Shown here: positions 27,150-41,483 of the stretch, piece after piece
Layout of the letters: every line of letters starts with the position of its first letter
Position numbering within the stretch: the first letter of the stretch is position 1
NCBI RefSeq assembly: GCF_009377345.1
Contig: NZ_WBSL01000001.1
Span: 495,001-559,000, forward strand
Reading direction: 5' to 3'
Source of the DNA: Deinococcus terrestris
Lineage (GTDB): Bacteria; Deinococcota; Deinococci; Deinococcales; Deinococcaceae
DNA: 64,000 bases
Notes under the pieces: model-generated
Told to the model about the DNA's origin: nothing
The model's input: only the letters and a program-made list of their open reading frames with translations
The model's database searches: none
Position numbers and translations under genes: made by a program

Positions 27150-27161
27150 GCCCCCCCTCCC

Positions 27162-27192
27162 GGCAGCCCCAGGTCACGCGCCTGGGGCTGCC
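27162..27192. terminator. 12-bp hairpin between sodA and the pyrophosphatase-like gene
   Basis: GGCAGCCCCAGG and CCTGGGGCTGCC form a perfect 12-bp stem with a 7-base loop that contains the stop codon of the convergent gene. It can serve both directions. Confidence 0.75.
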
Positions 27193-27593
27193 GACTGTTG
27201 CTCCAGCCCCGCCAACCACGCCTCCGCGTCCTCCGGCCCCAGCAGCCGGGCCTCTCGTTCGGGGCCAAACCACGCCAGCAGCGCGAGAAGGTCGCCGCCG
27301 TGATGCTCCTCCAGACTCCCGAAGATGACCTTGTGGTCGCCGTCCGCGAGGTGCAGCAGTCCGGCGGGAGGAAGGGTCAGGCGGGTGCCCACCGCCAGGG
27401 GCTCACCCAGCCACACCGCGTCCACGTCGCTGCCGTCGGCGGGGTTGAGCAGGCCCGGCAGGCAGCCGTAGTTCACCGGGGCGGCCCAGGGTTCCTGGCG
27501 ATAGGGCACGACCTCGCCGCCGCGCCACACCCAGCGGTCCAGGGTGCCGCGCGACCACTCCACCACGCCCCCCCACTCGCGGGGAGAGGTCAT
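27174..27593 (-). CDS. inorganic pyrophosphatase-like protein
   Basis: 139-aa protein with pieces of the family I inorganic pyrophosphatase: PVNYGCLPG (compare NYGFIP), [14 protein letters not shown] (compare DGDPLDVLVL) and [11 protein letters not shown] (compare the DxxxxDxK segment). Some metal-binding Asp positions are changed: the DGDPLD motif reads DGSDVD, and the first Asp of the later pair appears replaced by His. The protein is also short for the family (about 170-180 aa). It may hydrolyse another phospho-compound or be inactive. Its start overlaps the upstream lipoprotein stop by four bases (ATGA). Confidence 0.6.
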   Translation of the reverse strand: MTSPREWGGVVEWSRGTLDRWVWRGGEVVPYRQEPWAAPVNYGCLPGLLNPADGSDVDAVWLGEPLAVGTRLTLPPAGLLHLADGDHKVIFGSLEEHHGGDLLALLAWFGPEREARLLGPEDAEAWLAGLEQQSAAPGA

Positions 27594-27964
27594 GGCCGAA
27601 CCTCGTACAGCTCAAGCTGCCGCAGCACGGTTCCGCTGAAGCTCAGCGCGGCGCGGTAGGCGCCCTGGGCGGGGGCGGCCAGCGTGAAACGGGCCTCCCG
27701 CTGCGCGGCGTCGAGGTACACGCTGTCGCGCCCCAGTTCGCGGGGGCCGTCGAACCAGACGACCTCCAGATAGCCCGGCTCGAAGCGGCCTTCCACCCGC
27801 GCCCGCAGTTCCAGTTCCTGCCCGGCCCGGCGCAGGCTGGCGTCCGTGACGCGGGCAGGCAACTCGACCTCGACCTGCGGGGGGATCAGCGGCACGAAGT
27901 TGTACCGGCAGCCCGCCAGGGCGGGGGCCAACAGGAGCACGGACAGCAGGAGGCGGGGGGACAT
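27590..27964 (-). CDS. small predicted lipoprotein
   Basis: 124-aa protein with a lipoprotein signal: hydrophobic [15 protein letters not shown] with the lipobox LAGC. The mature part is beta-rich ([51 protein letters not shown]), suggesting an Ig-like sandwich. TACAAT lies 6 bases before the ATG. It is co-translated with the pyrophosphatase-like gene. Function unknown. Confidence 0.75.
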   Translation of the reverse strand: MSPRLLLSVLLLAPALAGCRYNFVPLIPPQVEVELPARVTDASLRRAGQELELRARVEGRFEPGYLEVVWFDGPRELGRDSVYLDAAQREARFTLAAPAQGAYRAALSFSGTVLRQLELYEVRP

Positions 27965-28003
27965 GGGGGCATTGTAGAGAGGGGGCGTGAGGGCAGGCCC
28001 TGC

Positions 28004-28696
<693 letters not shown>

Positions 28697-28705
28697 CTCA
28701 GGCCC

Positions 28706-29539
<834 letters not shown>

Positions 29540-29542
<3 letters not shown>

Positions 29543-29630
29543 GGGGGAGAGTGTAGCGGGCGCGGCGCCACGGCTGGAGGCGGGTCGCAGGCGGACACGC
29601 CCGGCGCCCTCAGCCTCTACACTCTCCCCC

Positions 29631-29633
<3 letters not shown>
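29540..29633. promoter_or_regulatory. mirrored divergent leaderless promoters of prmA and proC
   Basis: A perfect 17-base inverted repeat flanks the gap: each arm consists of CTACACTCTCCCCCATG, i.e. the -10 box TACACT, seven bases and the start codon. Arms are at 29540-29556 (minus) and 29617-29633 (plus). Confidence 0.75.
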
Positions 29634-30422
<789 letters not shown>

Positions 30423-30474
30423 GGTGAGGGCGTTCCGGGTGGGCTGACCGCTGGCCGCCCCTATACTTCCCCCC

Positions 30475-31224
<750 letters not shown>

Positions 31225-31287
31225 CGGGACTGCCCAACCGTGCCCCGGCGCCCCCTCCCCCCGGCCCGCACGCGGCAGAATCCAGGC

Positions 31288-31842
<555 letters not shown>

Positions 31843-31851
31843 GCTGCTGGC

Positions 31852-32661
31852 CTAGGGGCGCTCCCAGACGTAGGGCGTCGTCGTCGTGACGGGCCGCAGG
31901 CCACTGCGTTCCAAAATGGGCCGCGAGGCGTCTGTACTGTCGCTGTGCAGGTAGCGGACGCCCCGGCCCAGCGCCGACTGGGCGCGGGCGGCGGTCAGCG
32001 CCCGGTAGATGCCCTGGCCGCGCCACTCGGGTAGGGTTCCGCCGCCCCACAGCCCCGCGAACTCCGTGCCCGGCACGATGTCTAGGCGACCGACGCAGAC
32101 GACCTCGTCGGCGGCTTCCGCGATCCACAGCTCGGTCTGCCCCTGGCCCCTCTCCAGCCGCCGCATCAGCTCCTCGGGCCGAAAGAGGAAGCCGAACACG
32201 CGGCTTTGCGTGTGGGCCGCCCGCGTCACGTCGGGGAGGGGGTCGGGCTGGTCGTCGATGCGGCGCACCCGGACGCCGCTTGGCAGGGTGACTGGCCATG
32301 CAAGGTGCCGAGCCTCGCCCACCATGACGGTTTCCGGCTCCTCGGGCTGGAAGCCGTGCTCCCGCAGGCGTTCGGGGAGGTTGGCGGGCTGGTCGTGCCC
32401 CCGCGTCTTCCACTCGGCGGAGGTGATGGTGGGGTCGGCGGTGTAGTGCTCCAACGTCCGGGCGATCAAGTCATCCAGCGCCTGCCCGGTCAGGCCTTCC
32501 AGCGAGCGGTAGGAGACGAAGCCCCGTGCCCCGAACTTGCCGCGCCACAGCGGTCCGTCGCGGTCGTGGCTCGTCGCGCCCGACATCTCGGCCTGCTCGC
32601 GCAGTTGCACGTCGTACGCGGCCAGCAATCGGCGCCGTTCGTCCTCGTGTGGAAGGGACAT
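31852..32661 (-). CDS. GNAT family acetyltransferase
   Basis: 269-aa protein with an N-terminal domain and a C-terminal GNAT-like core: VVCVGRLDIVPGTEFAGLWGG, then GTLPEWRGQGIYRALTA, which is the acetyl-CoA pyrophosphate loop (usual Q/RxxGxG/A read as RGQGIY). The acceptor is unknown. It starts four bases after the MOSC gene stop and is probably co-transcribed with it. It converges on msrA. Confidence 0.8.
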   Translation of the reverse strand: MSLPHEDERRRLLAAYDVQLREQAEMSGATSHDRDGPLWRGKFGARGFVSYRSLEGLTGQALDDLIARTLEHYTADPTITSAEWKTRGHDQPANLPERLREHGFQPEEPETVMVGEARHLAWPVTLPSGVRVRRIDDQPDPLPDVTRAAHTQSRVFGFLFRPEELMRRLERGQGQTELWIAEAADEVVCVGRLDIVPGTEFAGLWGGGTLPEWRGQGIYRALTAARAQSALGRGVRYLHSDSTDASRPILERSGLRPVTTTTPYVWERP

Positions 32662-32665
32662 GGGG

Positions 32666-33334
32666 TCAGCCTCTCGGAGAGGACGCGGGGTTTGGCCCGT
32701 CCTGGGTGGCGAGAAGTTTCTCCAGGTCCCGCCGCAACCGCCGCGCCAGGGGGTAGGTCAGCCACCGCTCCAGCTCCTCGCGGGGCGGTCTGGGGGCGAA
32801 GCGCAGGTCAAAGGTCTGTGCGACGGTGGGCGCTCTGGCGGGGCCAGGCTCGCGGGTCACCCGGTCGCCTGCGCCCACGTCGCCGCCCTCCAGCACGCGG
32901 ACATAGAAGCCGGGACGGCGGGCCGCCGCAAACTGCTTGACGAAACCCGCGTCCCCCATTCGTGCCCCCAGCGTCGCGCAGGGAATCCGGGCGGCGGTCA
33001 CCTCCAGCAGCACGCCCCCCACCCGGAACCGCTCCCCGATGGTGACCCCGGCCGACTCCAGCCCCCCCAGCAGCAGGTTTTCCCCGAAGGTGCCCGGCTC
33101 CAGTGGCCTGCCCAGGACCTCCTCCCAGTGGGCGTAATCCTCTCGGGTGTAGACGTAGACGGCCTGATCGGGGCCGCCGTGGTGCTTGCGGTTCATGACG
33201 TGGTCGCCGTCCAGGCCCGCCGCCGTCACCGCCACGCGGCCGGGCACCGCGTGCTTGCGAATACCGCTGACGATCTGGCGGGGGCCGACCTGCACGGCGG
33301 TGGGCTGGCCCACGTGGACGCTGAGAAGCTGCAT
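32666..33334 (-). CDS. MOSC domain protein (YiiM-like)
   Basis: 222-aa protein with a MOSC (molybdenum cofactor sulfurase C-terminal) domain in about residues 10-165: [30 protein letters not shown], and the conserved Cys in RIPCATLG. A helical tail with an arginine-rich stretch ([15 protein letters not shown]) completes it, as in YiiM. Such proteins handle sulfur or molybdopterin substrates, for example N-hydroxylated base reduction with YcbX relatives. TAGCCT lies 8 bases before the ATG. Confidence 0.85.
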   Translation of the reverse strand: MQLLSVHVGQPTAVQVGPRQIVSGIRKHAVPGRVAVTAAGLDGDHVMNRKHHGGPDQAVYVYTREDYAHWEEVLGRPLEPGTFGENLLLGGLESAGVTIGERFRVGGVLLEVTAARIPCATLGARMGDAGFVKQFAAARRPGFYVRVLEGGDVGAGDRVTREPGPARAPTVAQTFDLRFAPRPPREELERWLTYPLARRLRRDLEKLLATQDGPNPASSPRG

Positions 33335-33418
33335 ATGGGGGCAGGCTAGCGCCCCGGCGGGGGTATGGTGCGCGTTCTCCCGGTGCCCCGTGCGCCGGGC
33401 GGGGTAGGCTGCGGCCCT

Positions 33419-34972
33419 ATGCGCCCCCGTCTGCCCCGGCCCCTGCTCGGCGGCCTGATCGCCCTCCTGACATTGCTGGCGGCCCCCGGTGCGGAGGTAG
33501 CCGCGCAGCCCCTCCAGGCCCCCGGCCCGCTGGGGCTGAACCTCCCGCCGCCGGACCTCGCCGCCCTCGACGGCCTGGGGCTGAACACCTGCCCTGAGCC
33601 GACCGCCCGTCTGGACCGCCTGCTGTACGGGCGCCTCCGGGGCCAAGGCGCGGCCCTGAGCTGCGGCAACCGGGTGGAGGGGCTGCTGCATCTGCCCCAG
33701 GCCGACCCCGCCTACAGCGCCCAGCCACGTACCCCGCAGGGCGGCTACGACGCGCTGGTGGCCGAGCTGGGGCAAACCCGGCGCGAACTGGTGATCGCCA
33801 ACATGATCTGGGACGAGGGGCCGGACGCGCCGGGGGCGTCGGTCGCGCTCGCCATCGCCCGGCTGCGGGCCGACCTCGCCGCGCACCCCGAGCGGTACCC
33901 GGCGGGGCTGACGGTGCGGCTGATGTTCGGTAACACGGTGCGGGCGAGTGCGCCCCTGGACCCCCGCGCCAACATCTACGCGGCGGCCGAGCATCTGCTG
34001 GCAGCGGGCGTGCCGCTGACCGGGGACACGGTGCCCGGCTGGCGGCTGGAACTCGCCAGCTACGCCTACACCTACCCGCACAGCCACATCAAGGTGATCG
34101 TGCAGGACGGCGAGCGGGTGCTGGCGGGGGGCTTCAACATCAGCATCAACCACCTGCCGGGGGACGCGCCGGGGGGCCGGGGCCTCGACCTCGCGGATCA
34201 GGGAATCTGGGTGCGCGGTCCGGCCGCGCGGCACGCCCTCGCCGCCGTGCGCGACACCTGGGAACTGGGGCGGGCGCTGACCTGCACCCGCCGCCCCCGC
34301 CCCGGCCTGCTGCGTCAGGACTGCACACTGGCCGCCGGGCCGTCGCCGTGGCCGCTGATCTGGCCGACCCCGGCGGCCCCGGCCGGGGAGGCGCACGTCT
34401 ACCCCCTCTACCGGCGCAACGGCTACGCGGGAACCGACGAGGCGCTGACCGAACTGGTGGGTGCCGCCCGCACGCGGCTGGACATCGTGCAAGCGCAGAT
34501 CGGGGGCACGCTGGGCTGCGTGGGCGACCTGTCCGAGCTGGCGGGGTGTGCCCCGGAGCGGCAACTCCCGGTCTGGCGGGCGGTCGTCGCGGCCATCCGC
34601 GACCACGGCGCCCGCGTGCGGCTGCTGCTAGACTACGACCCCGCCCTGCAAGCCGAGACGCTGGGATTGCTGCGTGCCCTGCGCCTCGAACTGCGCGGGC
34701 TGGGGCTGGACGACCATCTCCAGGCCCGCTGGTACGGCACCCAGGGCGGCGCCCACACCAAGATGGTCGTGGTGGACGGCGAGATGCTGGTGGTGGGCAG
34801 CCACAACCTGCACTTTTCCTCATTCGGCCGCACGGGTCTGGCCGAGTACTCGCTGGCGACCAGCGACGCGGCGGCCATCGCGGAGGCGCAGGCCCTCTTC
34901 GAGTTCGAGTGGGCGCGGGGCACGGCCATCCGGACGCCGTGGTGGCTGCCCGCGTTGCCGGGCGGGGTGTAG
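33419..34972 (+). CDS. exported phospholipase D-like protein
   Basis: 517-aa protein with a signal peptide ([21 protein letters not shown]) and two HKD motifs, HIKVIVQD and HTKMVVVD, each followed by the Gly/Ser-Asn tail (GGFNIS, GSHNLH). Two HKD motifs make a complete catalytic site for phosphodiester transfer or hydrolysis, such as phospholipase D or cardiolipin-synthase-type reactions. Cys pairs ([10 protein letters not shown]) suggest an extracytoplasmic, disulfide-bearing domain. TAGGCT (33405-33410) lies 8 bases before the ATG. Confidence 0.85.
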   Translation: MRPRLPRPLLGGLIALLTLLAAPGAEVAAQPLQAPGPLGLNLPPPDLAALDGLGLNTCPEPTARLDRLLYGRLRGQGAALSCGNRVEGLLHLPQADPAYSAQPRTPQGGYDALVAELGQTRRELVIANMIWDEGPDAPGASVALAIARLRADLAAHPERYPAGLTVRLMFGNTVRASAPLDPRANIYAAAEHLLAAGVPLTGDTVPGWRLELASYAYTYPHSHIKVIVQDGERVLAGGFNISINHLPGDAPGGRGLDLADQGIWVRGPAARHALAAVRDTWELGRALTCTRRPRPGLLRQDCTLAAGPSPWPLIWPTPAAPAGEAHVYPLYRRNGYAGTDEALTELVGAARTRLDIVQAQIGGTLGCVGDLSELAGCAPERQLPVWRAVVAAIRDHGARVRLLLDYDPALQAETLGLLRALRLELRGLGLDDHLQARWYGTQGGAHTKMVVVDGEMLVVGSHNLHFSSFGRTGLAEYSLATSDAAAIAEAQALFEFEWARGTAIRTPWWLPALPGGV

Positions 34973-34993
34973 GGGAAGCGTTCAGCCAAGGCG

Positions 34994-35021
34994 AAAGGCC
35001 GGGTTGGGATGCCCGGCCTTT
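34994..35021. terminator. bidirectional terminator between the PLD-like gene and ispH
   Basis: AAAGGCCGGG and CCCGGCCTTT form a perfect 10-bp stem with an 8-base loop between two convergent genes. Confidence 0.8.
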
Positions 35022-35038
35022 GCTGTGCCTGTCCCCAT

Positions 35039-36026
<988 letters not shown>

Positions 36027-36034
<8 letters not shown>

Positions 36035-36050
36035 TGGGGTGGCCTCCCAT
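36027..36050 (-). other. possible leaderless upstream mini-ORF overlapping the ispH start
   Basis: ATG located exactly 7 bases after TACACT opens a seven-codon frame (MGGHPND) whose stop overlaps the first codons of ispH. The arrangement matches the leaderless start rule used by real genes here, so ribosomes loading at the 5' end could be handed to ispH. Its translation is inference. Confidence 0.35.
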
Positions 36051-36109
36051 CGGGGTCAGTGTAGGCGGGCCAGGGCCAGGGGAGGGTGCGGGAAGTCCCG
36101 GTGAGAGCT

Positions 36110-37780
36110 TCAGTCCACCACCTCGAATCCCAGCCGCTCCGCCTGCTCCACGAAGAAGTTGATGTTCTCCGTCAGCGTCTGCGGCCCCAGGCTCTTGCGG
36201 TGGTGCTCGCCCGTCGCGGCGATGATCAGCGTCTCCGCGAGGCAGGCGGGCACGGCGCCCTCGCCGAACTGAAGGTCGATGTTGCTCGTCATTCCGCCGG
36301 GGGGCCGCACCACGCCGCCGGGAATCAGGCGCACGCCAGGCACGTCCAGCACGCTCTCGTGGGCGTCGGCGGGGCGGCCCTCGTCGAAAATCCAGGCCCC
36401 CGGCTTGACGTGTTCCGGGAAGATCACCGGATTGGGGTCGGAGGTCGCGCTGAAGATCAGATCGGCCTCGCGCAGGGTGTCGTAACTGGTGGTGGTGACG
36501 ATCTCGGTGTCTTTCGCGGCCCGGCGCAGGGTGTTCGCGCTGCGTTCCAGCCGCTCCATGTCGCGCCCGATCATGATGACCTTGCCGACCTGCGGGGCGA
36601 TGGTCCGCGCGATGCCGAAGGCGACCACCCCGTTCGCTCCCACGATGCCCGCCGTGGCCTGCCGCAGATTGCGGCCTGCCCCCTCGAAGTGCCGCAGGAT
36701 GCCAGGAATCGCCGCCTTGATGGTGCCGCTGGTGTACGCGCCGCCGTTCGTGATCGTGAGGTCGGGCACCGCCGCCTGCACGTCCACGCCCTTGTTGCCC
36801 ACCACGCTCCAGAAGGCCCCCAGCCCGAAAACCTCGGCCCCCAGCTCCTGCGCCAGCCGCGCCCCCTCGATGGCCCGCCGGGTGGCGAGGTCGGGCTGGT
36901 CGCGAAACACGTCGGGCAGGAGGGGGCTGCTCAGCAGGTAGCAGCGAATCTCCTTGCCCTCATTGGTCTTGATGCCGTGCAGTTCGCCCACCTTCATGGG
37001 GCGCAGGTTCTCGGCCATCCGGCGCACGCTGGCCTCGCTGATCACGCCCCGGTCCACCAGCGGCTTCATCCAGGCGAAGCGGCGCGACTGCCAGAAGTTC
37101 TCCAGCGTCATGGGGTGAATCATGAAGGCCGTGACGACCTGATCGGCCCGCTTGCCCGCGACCGGCACGTCGCCCAGCGAGTGCGGCTCGGTGCCGTCCA
37201 CGATGCGCCCCAGGTTTTCCTTGAAGCGCCACCCCGCCGCCACCAGCAGCCCCAGCGCCCCCAGCTTGGCCGGAATGCCCAGCGGCGAGACGGCCACGAG
37301 CACGGCAAAGGCCAACAGCCCCAGCAGCGTCGCCCCGCTCGCGTAGCCCCAGTAGCCCAGGGCAGCGGCGTACACCATCACCGGAATCACGGTGAGCCAC
37401 AGACTCAGGCCGGTCACCGACAGCCCCGCCAGCACCCCCAGCAACACGAGATTTCCCCGGCCACGCGGCGGCGTGTCGCCGTACAGGAACCGGGGCGGGT
37501 TGAGGTGCCCCAGGTAGGCCGCCAGCCCCGCGAGCACGCACACCTCCGGCGACCCCACCGCCGAGGCCATCAGCACCGCCAGGAAGCCCTTGGCCGCGTC
37601 CAGACCCGCGCTCGCCGCCGCCGGACCGGGACCGACGCGCCGCAGCACGTTCTCCACGCCGAGGTTGTAGGCGCTGTTGACACGGGGATCCACGCCCAGC
37701 CGCCGCAGCAGCCAGTAGCCCAGCGGCAGGCTCCCTACCAGAAATGCGAGCACGAGGAGCAGGGCCGACAGAAACGCCAT
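36110..37780 (-). CDS. PlsY-like membrane domain fused to acyl-ACP-reductase-like dehydrogenase
   Basis: 556-aa two-part protein. Residues 1 to about 205 are hydrophobic and resemble the glycerol-3-phosphate acyltransferase PlsY (VGSLPLGYWLLRRLG, a YNLGVENVLRRVG segment, LDAAKGF), but the Gly/Lys-rich acyl-phosphate loop is altered (GDTPPRGRGN). Residues about 219-556 resemble the soluble long-chain acyl-ACP reductase/COG5322 dehydrogenase family: GAFWSVVGNKG, a dinucleotide loop GIVGANGVVAFGIA near 378, and ACLAETL near 511, where the known enzymes have the acyl-accepting Cys. The fusion suggests channelling of acyl groups at the membrane. TAGAAT lies 7 bases before the ATG. Function inferred. 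Confidence 0.75.
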   Translation of the reverse strand: MAFLSALLLVLAFLVGSLPLGYWLLRRLGVDPRVNSAYNLGVENVLRRVGPGPAAASAGLDAAKGFLAVLMASAVGSPEVCVLAGLAAYLGHLNPPRFLYGDTPPRGRGNLVLLGVLAGLSVTGLSLWLTVIPVMVYAAALGYWGYASGATLLGLLAFAVLVAVSPLGIPAKLGALGLLVAAGWRFKENLGRIVDGTEPHSLGDVPVAGKRADQVVTAFMIHPMTLENFWQSRRFAWMKPLVDRGVISEASVRRMAENLRPMKVGELHGIKTNEGKEIRCYLLSSPLLPDVFRDQPDLATRRAIEGARLAQELGAEVFGLGAFWSVVGNKGVDVQAAVPDLTITNGGAYTSGTIKAAIPGILRHFEGAGRNLRQATAGIVGANGVVAFGIARTIAPQVGKVIMIGRDMERLERSANTLRRAAKDTEIVTTTSYDTLREADLIFSATSDPNPVIFPEHVKPGAWIFDEGRPADAHESVLDVPGVRLIPGGVVRPPGGMTSNIDLQFGEGAVPACLAETLIIAATGEHHRKSLGPQTLTENINFFVEQAERLGFEVVD

Positions 37781-37919
37781 GCGGGGCATTCTAGCCGGGT
37801 TGGTGAGAGGAGCAGGGGTCGGGGGGTGGGGAGAGAGCGTCACCGCAGTGGCGCGGAGGACGAAGGCGCAGTTCAGAATCAGCCCAGTGGTTCAGATCGC
37901 CCCGACGGGAACGAGCTTT

Positions 37920-37965
37920 TCTCCCTCCCTCCTTGTGGGGGAGGGCCGGGGAGGGGGGAGCGGGC
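37920..37965. repeat. G-rich intergenic repeat, second copy
   Basis: CCTCCCTCCTTGTGGGGG followed by AGGGCCGGGGAGGG resembles the segment at 4934-4969. The surrounding gap (37781-38017) otherwise shows no gene or clear terminator. Confidence 0.4.
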
Positions 37966-38017
37966 GAAGCTCGTCCTCATCCCAGACGAACGAAGCGGCT
38001 CTAGCAGTCTCCTCGCT

Positions 38018-39028
38018 TCAGCCCTCCGGAGTGGGCCGGGCCGGATACCCCCCCTTCTCGCTGCTGTGGCCCGGCCGGACCTTCAATTCCGGGCGGACGT
38101 GGTGCGCGGCGTGGTTGGCGGCGACGGCCGCCTGCGCGAAGGCCACCGACAGCAGCTTGAAGTCCCCCCCCGACCGGGCGAGGTCACCCACCACGTACAC
38201 GCCGGGCAGGGCTGTCTCGCCGCCCGGACCGTCGGGGACATACTCCCCCTGCCAGTCCAGCGGCCAGCCCGCGAGCGGGGAGAGGTCAGGGAGATAGCCA
38301 TTTAAAACGAGCACCGTGTCGGCCTCCACCTCCCGCGCCTCACCCCCCAGGGTCAGCACCGCGCCCGTAGGGGTCAGGCGGTCCAGCACGGCCGGGGCGA
38401 GAACCTCCAGCGTGCCCGCTGCCCGCCCCGCCTCCAGCGCCGCCAGTGTCCCCGGATCGCCCCGGAATCCCGCCCGGCGGTGGGTCAGGGTGACCTGCGC
38501 TCCCGCCGCTGCGAGTTCGGTCGCCGCACGGGTCGCCTGCGGCACACCGCCCACCACCAGCACCCGCCGCCCCGCCAGGCTGGCCGGGTCGGGCAGGTCG
38601 GCCCGCACGTCAGGATGGGTTTCGGCCCCCGGCACCCGCACCTCACGCGGGAGGAGTGCCCCCAGCCCCGCCGCCAGGAGGACCGCGCCCGCCCGGTAGG
38701 TGCCCCGGTCGGTGCCGACCAGCCAGCCGCCCGCCGGGTCTGGGGTCAGCGTCCGCGCCAGCTCGCCCAGGCGCACGTCCACGCCCAGCGGCGCGAGTTG
38801 CGCCTCCAGCGCCCGCACGAGGTCCCCAGCCCGCGTCTGGGGACTTCCCGGCGCGTCATACACCACCTTGTCGGGGTAGAGGGCCGACAGTTGCCCGCCC
38901 AGCTCTCCCCGCGCCTCCAGCAGCCGCACGCTCAGGCCGCGCCAGCCCGCGTAGAAGGCGGCGTACAGCCCCGCCGGACCCCCGCCCACCACCAGCACGT
39001 CCATCCGCGCCCCCCGCTCCCCGTTCAC
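38018..39028 (-). CDS. ferredoxin/flavodoxin--NADP reductase type 2 (TrxR-like fold)
   Basis: 336-aa flavoprotein with an N-terminal FAD loop (VVGGGPAGLYAAFYA), the GELGGQLSALYPDKVVYD segment typical of type 2 ferredoxin-NADP reductases, a second Rossmann loop (VLVVGGVPQATRAA) and the FAD tail VYVVGDLARSGGDFKL. There is no CxxC redox pair, which argues against thioredoxin reductase. The second loop GGVPQA is slightly unusual. I chose the GTG 7 bases after CATACT (39036-39041); a later ATG at 39004 is the alternative. Confidence 0.8.
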   Translation of the reverse strand: MNGERGARMDVLVVGGGPAGLYAAFYAGWRGLSVRLLEARGELGGQLSALYPDKVVYDAPGSPQTRAGDLVRALEAQLAPLGVDVRLGELARTLTPDPAGGWLVGTDRGTYRAGAVLLAAGLGALLPREVRVPGAETHPDVRADLPDPASLAGRRVLVVGGVPQATRAATELAAAGAQVTLTHRRAGFRGDPGTLAALEAGRAAGTLEVLAPAVLDRLTPTGAVLTLGGEAREVEADTVLVLNGYLPDLSPLAGWPLDWQGEYVPDGPGGETALPGVYVVGDLARSGGDFKLLSVAFAQAAVAANHAAHHVRPELKVRPGHSSEKGGYPARPTPEG

Positions 39029-39141
39029 CCTCGGGAGTATGGCAGAGCGCGGTCTCGCTGACAGCTCCGGTGCTTGCCATCCAGCACGAACAAGAGAAGA
39101 GGCCGGGCACCCCCCTCGGCCCGGCCCCTCCCGTCCCACCG

Positions 39142-40260
39142 TCAGAAGAAGCGGCTCACGTCCCGCACTACCACGAACACCATCAGCAGCATGACCAGTG
39201 CGAAGCCCGCGAGGTTGATCGCCTGCTCCTGCGAGAAGGTCAGCGGGCGGCCCCGCAGCGACCCCACCAGCACCAGCAGGATGCGCCCGCCGTCCAGCCC
39301 CGGAATGGGAATCAGGTTGAAAAAGGCGAGCGACAGGTTGAGCAGCGTGGCGATCTGCACCAGCGCCCAGAAGCCCACGTTGGCCGCCTGGCTGACGATC
39401 TCGGCGGTACCGATGGGACCGCTGACATTCTCGTCGCGCGAGAGGTCCAGCGTGAGGAAGCGGGCGAACAGCCCCCCGAAGGCCCGCAGAATCTGCGGCA
39501 CGGCCTCGGTGGTGGTCGTGACGGCGGTGGTGAAGGCAACCGGCACGGACGCGTCGTCCACGTCGGGGCCGTAACCGATGCCCAGCAGTTGCCGCTCGCC
39601 GCTGACCTGGGCCTGCCAGTCGAAGGCCACCTCGCGCGTCTCTCCGTCCCGGCGCACAGTCAGCGTCTTGGGACCGCTGGTCGCCAGGAAGTCACGCAGG
39701 CCCTCCCAGCCAGGGCGGGTCTGGCCGTCCACGGTGCGCGTCTCGGGAATCGCCTCGCCGTTCAGGGCCACGATCACGTCCCCGGCCCGCAGCCCCAGCG
39801 CCTCGGCGCGGGAGTCTGGCTGCACCGATTCGATGCGGGCGCGGTCGAGCGCGGGCACCCCCTGCGAGGCGAAGGTGGCCGTCATCAGCCCCAGCGCGAG
39901 CACCAGATTCATCAGCGGCCCGGCCAGCAGCACGGCGATCTTGCCCCAGGCGGGCAGCGCCGCGAAGCCCCGCGTGGCTTGCCGGTAGCCACCCTGCCCG
40001 TCCTCCTCGGGGGCCATGCCGTCGATCTCCACGTACCCGCCGATGGGCAGGAGGCTCAGCCGCCACTCGGTCCCGCGCCAGGGCCGCTGAACGAGGACCG
40101 GCCCCATCCCCACGCTGAAAGACTTCACCGCCACCCCCTGCCACCGCGCCAGCGCGTAGTGCGCCAGCTCGTGCAGGAAGGTCGCCACCCCGATGATCAG
40201 CAGCGTCCACAGCAGGCCCACCGGCGTGAGGGCCGCGGCGATGCTCTGGAACACATTCAC
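39142..40260 (-). CDS. rseP: RseP-like site-2 intramembrane metalloprotease
   Basis: 372-aa M50 family membrane protease. HELAHYAL in the first membrane helix supplies two zinc ligands, and [12 protein letters not shown] near the C terminus supplies the third. A PDZ domain lies between (about 110-200: [26 protein letters not shown]). Such proteases cleave membrane-bound anti-sigma factors or signal-peptide remnants. The GTG start overlaps the dxr stop by four bases, a common dxr-rseP arrangement. Confidence 0.9.
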   Translation of the reverse strand: MNVFQSIAAALTPVGLLWTLLIIGVATFLHELAHYALARWQGVAVKSFSVGMGPVLVQRPWRGTEWRLSLLPIGGYVEIDGMAPEEDGQGGYRQATRGFAALPAWGKIAVLLAGPLMNLVLALGLMTATFASQGVPALDRARIESVQPDSRAEALGLRAGDVIVALNGEAIPETRTVDGQTRPGWEGLRDFLATSGPKTLTVRRDGETREVAFDWQAQVSGERQLLGIGYGPDVDDASVPVAFTTAVTTTTEAVPQILRAFGGLFARFLTLDLSRDENVSGPIGTAEIVSQAANVGFWALVQIATLLNLSLAFFNLIPIPGLDGGRILLVLVGSLRGRPLTFSQEQAINLAGFALVMLLMVFVVVRDVSRFF

Positions 40261-41420
40261 GCCCGGACCCCTGCCGTCAGCTCCTGCGCCCGCGCCGTCG
40301 CCCAGCGGGTCGTCTCCTCCAAGGCTTCCCATGTCAGTTCGCCCTGCGGGGTCTCGTTCAGCACCCGCTCAATCAGCCGGGGAATGTCGGTGAAGCCGAT
40401 CTGCCCGGCCAGAAAAGCGGGGACGGCTACCTCGTCGGCGGCGTTCAGGGCGGCGGGCAGCAGCCCTCCGGCTTCCCCCGCCCGGTACGCCAGCCCCAGG
40501 CAGGGAAAGCGGGCGTGGTCCGGCTCGCGGAACTCCCACGTGCCGGTCAGCGGCCAGCCCCGGTGCCCGGCCACCTCTGGCCCGCGCCGCGCCCCCTGCA
40601 CGTCGCCGGGGCGGGTCATTCCGGTCGGCGCGGCGTCAATCGCGTACGCGATGGCGAGCCGCATGTCGGTCGGCCCGAACTGCCCCTTGAGGCTGCCGTC
40701 CTGGAAGCGCACCGCCGCGTGCAGCACGCTCTGCGGATGGACCACCACGCCCACCCGCGAGAGCGGTAGGCCGTACAGGGCCGCGCACTCCATGACCTCC
40801 AGCCCCTTGTTCATCAGGGTGGCCGAGTCGATGGTGATCTTCTGGCCCATGCTCCACGAGGGATGCTTGAGCGCCTGCTCGGGCGTGACCGCGCTCAGGT
40901 CCGCCGGGCCGTCGCGGAAGGGGCCACCTGACGCCGTGAGAATCAGCTCGGCCACGTCGTCCAGATGCTCCCCGGTCAGGCACTGGAAGACGCCCGTGTG
41001 CTCCGAGTCGATGGGCACCAGCCGCCCGCCCCCGCGCTGCGCTGCCTCCCAGATCAGGTCCGCCGCCGTGACCATCGCCTCCTTCGTCGCCAGGGCGACC
41101 GAGCGCCCCGCCTCCAGCGCCGCGCGGGTGGGGGAGAGGCCGGGCAGCCCACTCATGGCGTTGACGACCACGTCGGCGGGGAGGGTCGCCACCTCGGCCG
41201 GGTCCGCGATCACGCGCACCTCCCCGAACCGGGCGCGGGCCTCTGCGTACGCTTCCGGCGCCACGCTGACCACCTCCGGGCGGAACTCGCGCACCTGCGC
41301 CTCCAGCAGCTCCAGGTTGCGCCCCGCCGCCAGCGCCCCCACCCGCCAGCCGCGCTCCCGCGCCACGTCCAGCGTCTGCGTGCCGATGCTTCCCGTACTG
41401 CCCAGAACCGTGAGCTTCAC
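40257..41420 (-). CDS. dxr: 1-deoxy-D-xylulose 5-phosphate reductoisomerase
   Basis: 387-aa NADPH-dependent enzyme for the second step of the MEP pathway. NADP loop [13 protein letters not shown] at the N terminus; ALATKEAMV; metal/substrate segments [44 protein letters not shown]; and the C-terminal [10 protein letters not shown]. The GTG start is fixed by the N-terminal [12 protein letters not shown]; a longer upstream open frame runs antisense or out of frame through cdsA. A terminator hairpin separates it from cdsA, so it probably has its own promoter (weak CATGCT box). Confidence 0.93.
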   Translation of the reverse strand: MKLTVLGSTGSIGTQTLDVARERGWRVGALAAGRNLELLEAQVREFRPEVVSVAPEAYAEARARFGEVRVIADPAEVATLPADVVVNAMSGLPGLSPTRAALEAGRSVALATKEAMVTAADLIWEAAQRGGGRLVPIDSEHTGVFQCLTGEHLDDVAELILTASGGPFRDGPADLSAVTPEQALKHPSWSMGQKITIDSATLMNKGLEVMECAALYGLPLSRVGVVVHPQSVLHAAVRFQDGSLKGQFGPTDMRLAIAYAIDAAPTGMTRPGDVQGARRGPEVAGHRGWPLTGTWEFREPDHARFPCLGLAYRAGEAGGLLPAALNAADEVAVPAFLAGQIGFTDIPRLIERVLNETPQGELTWEALEETTRWATARAQELTAGVRA

Positions 41421-41483
41421 GGCCACAGCATGGCGCACGGCGGGGCAGGCGATAGTGGGAAGTGGTGCGTGGGGGTCAAAAAA

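Noticed and set aside
36086..38305. 739-codon plus-strand frame across the PlsY-like fusion gene
   Set aside because: Repetitive His/Arg/Gln/Pro composition, spans a gene and an intergenic gap, no protein features.
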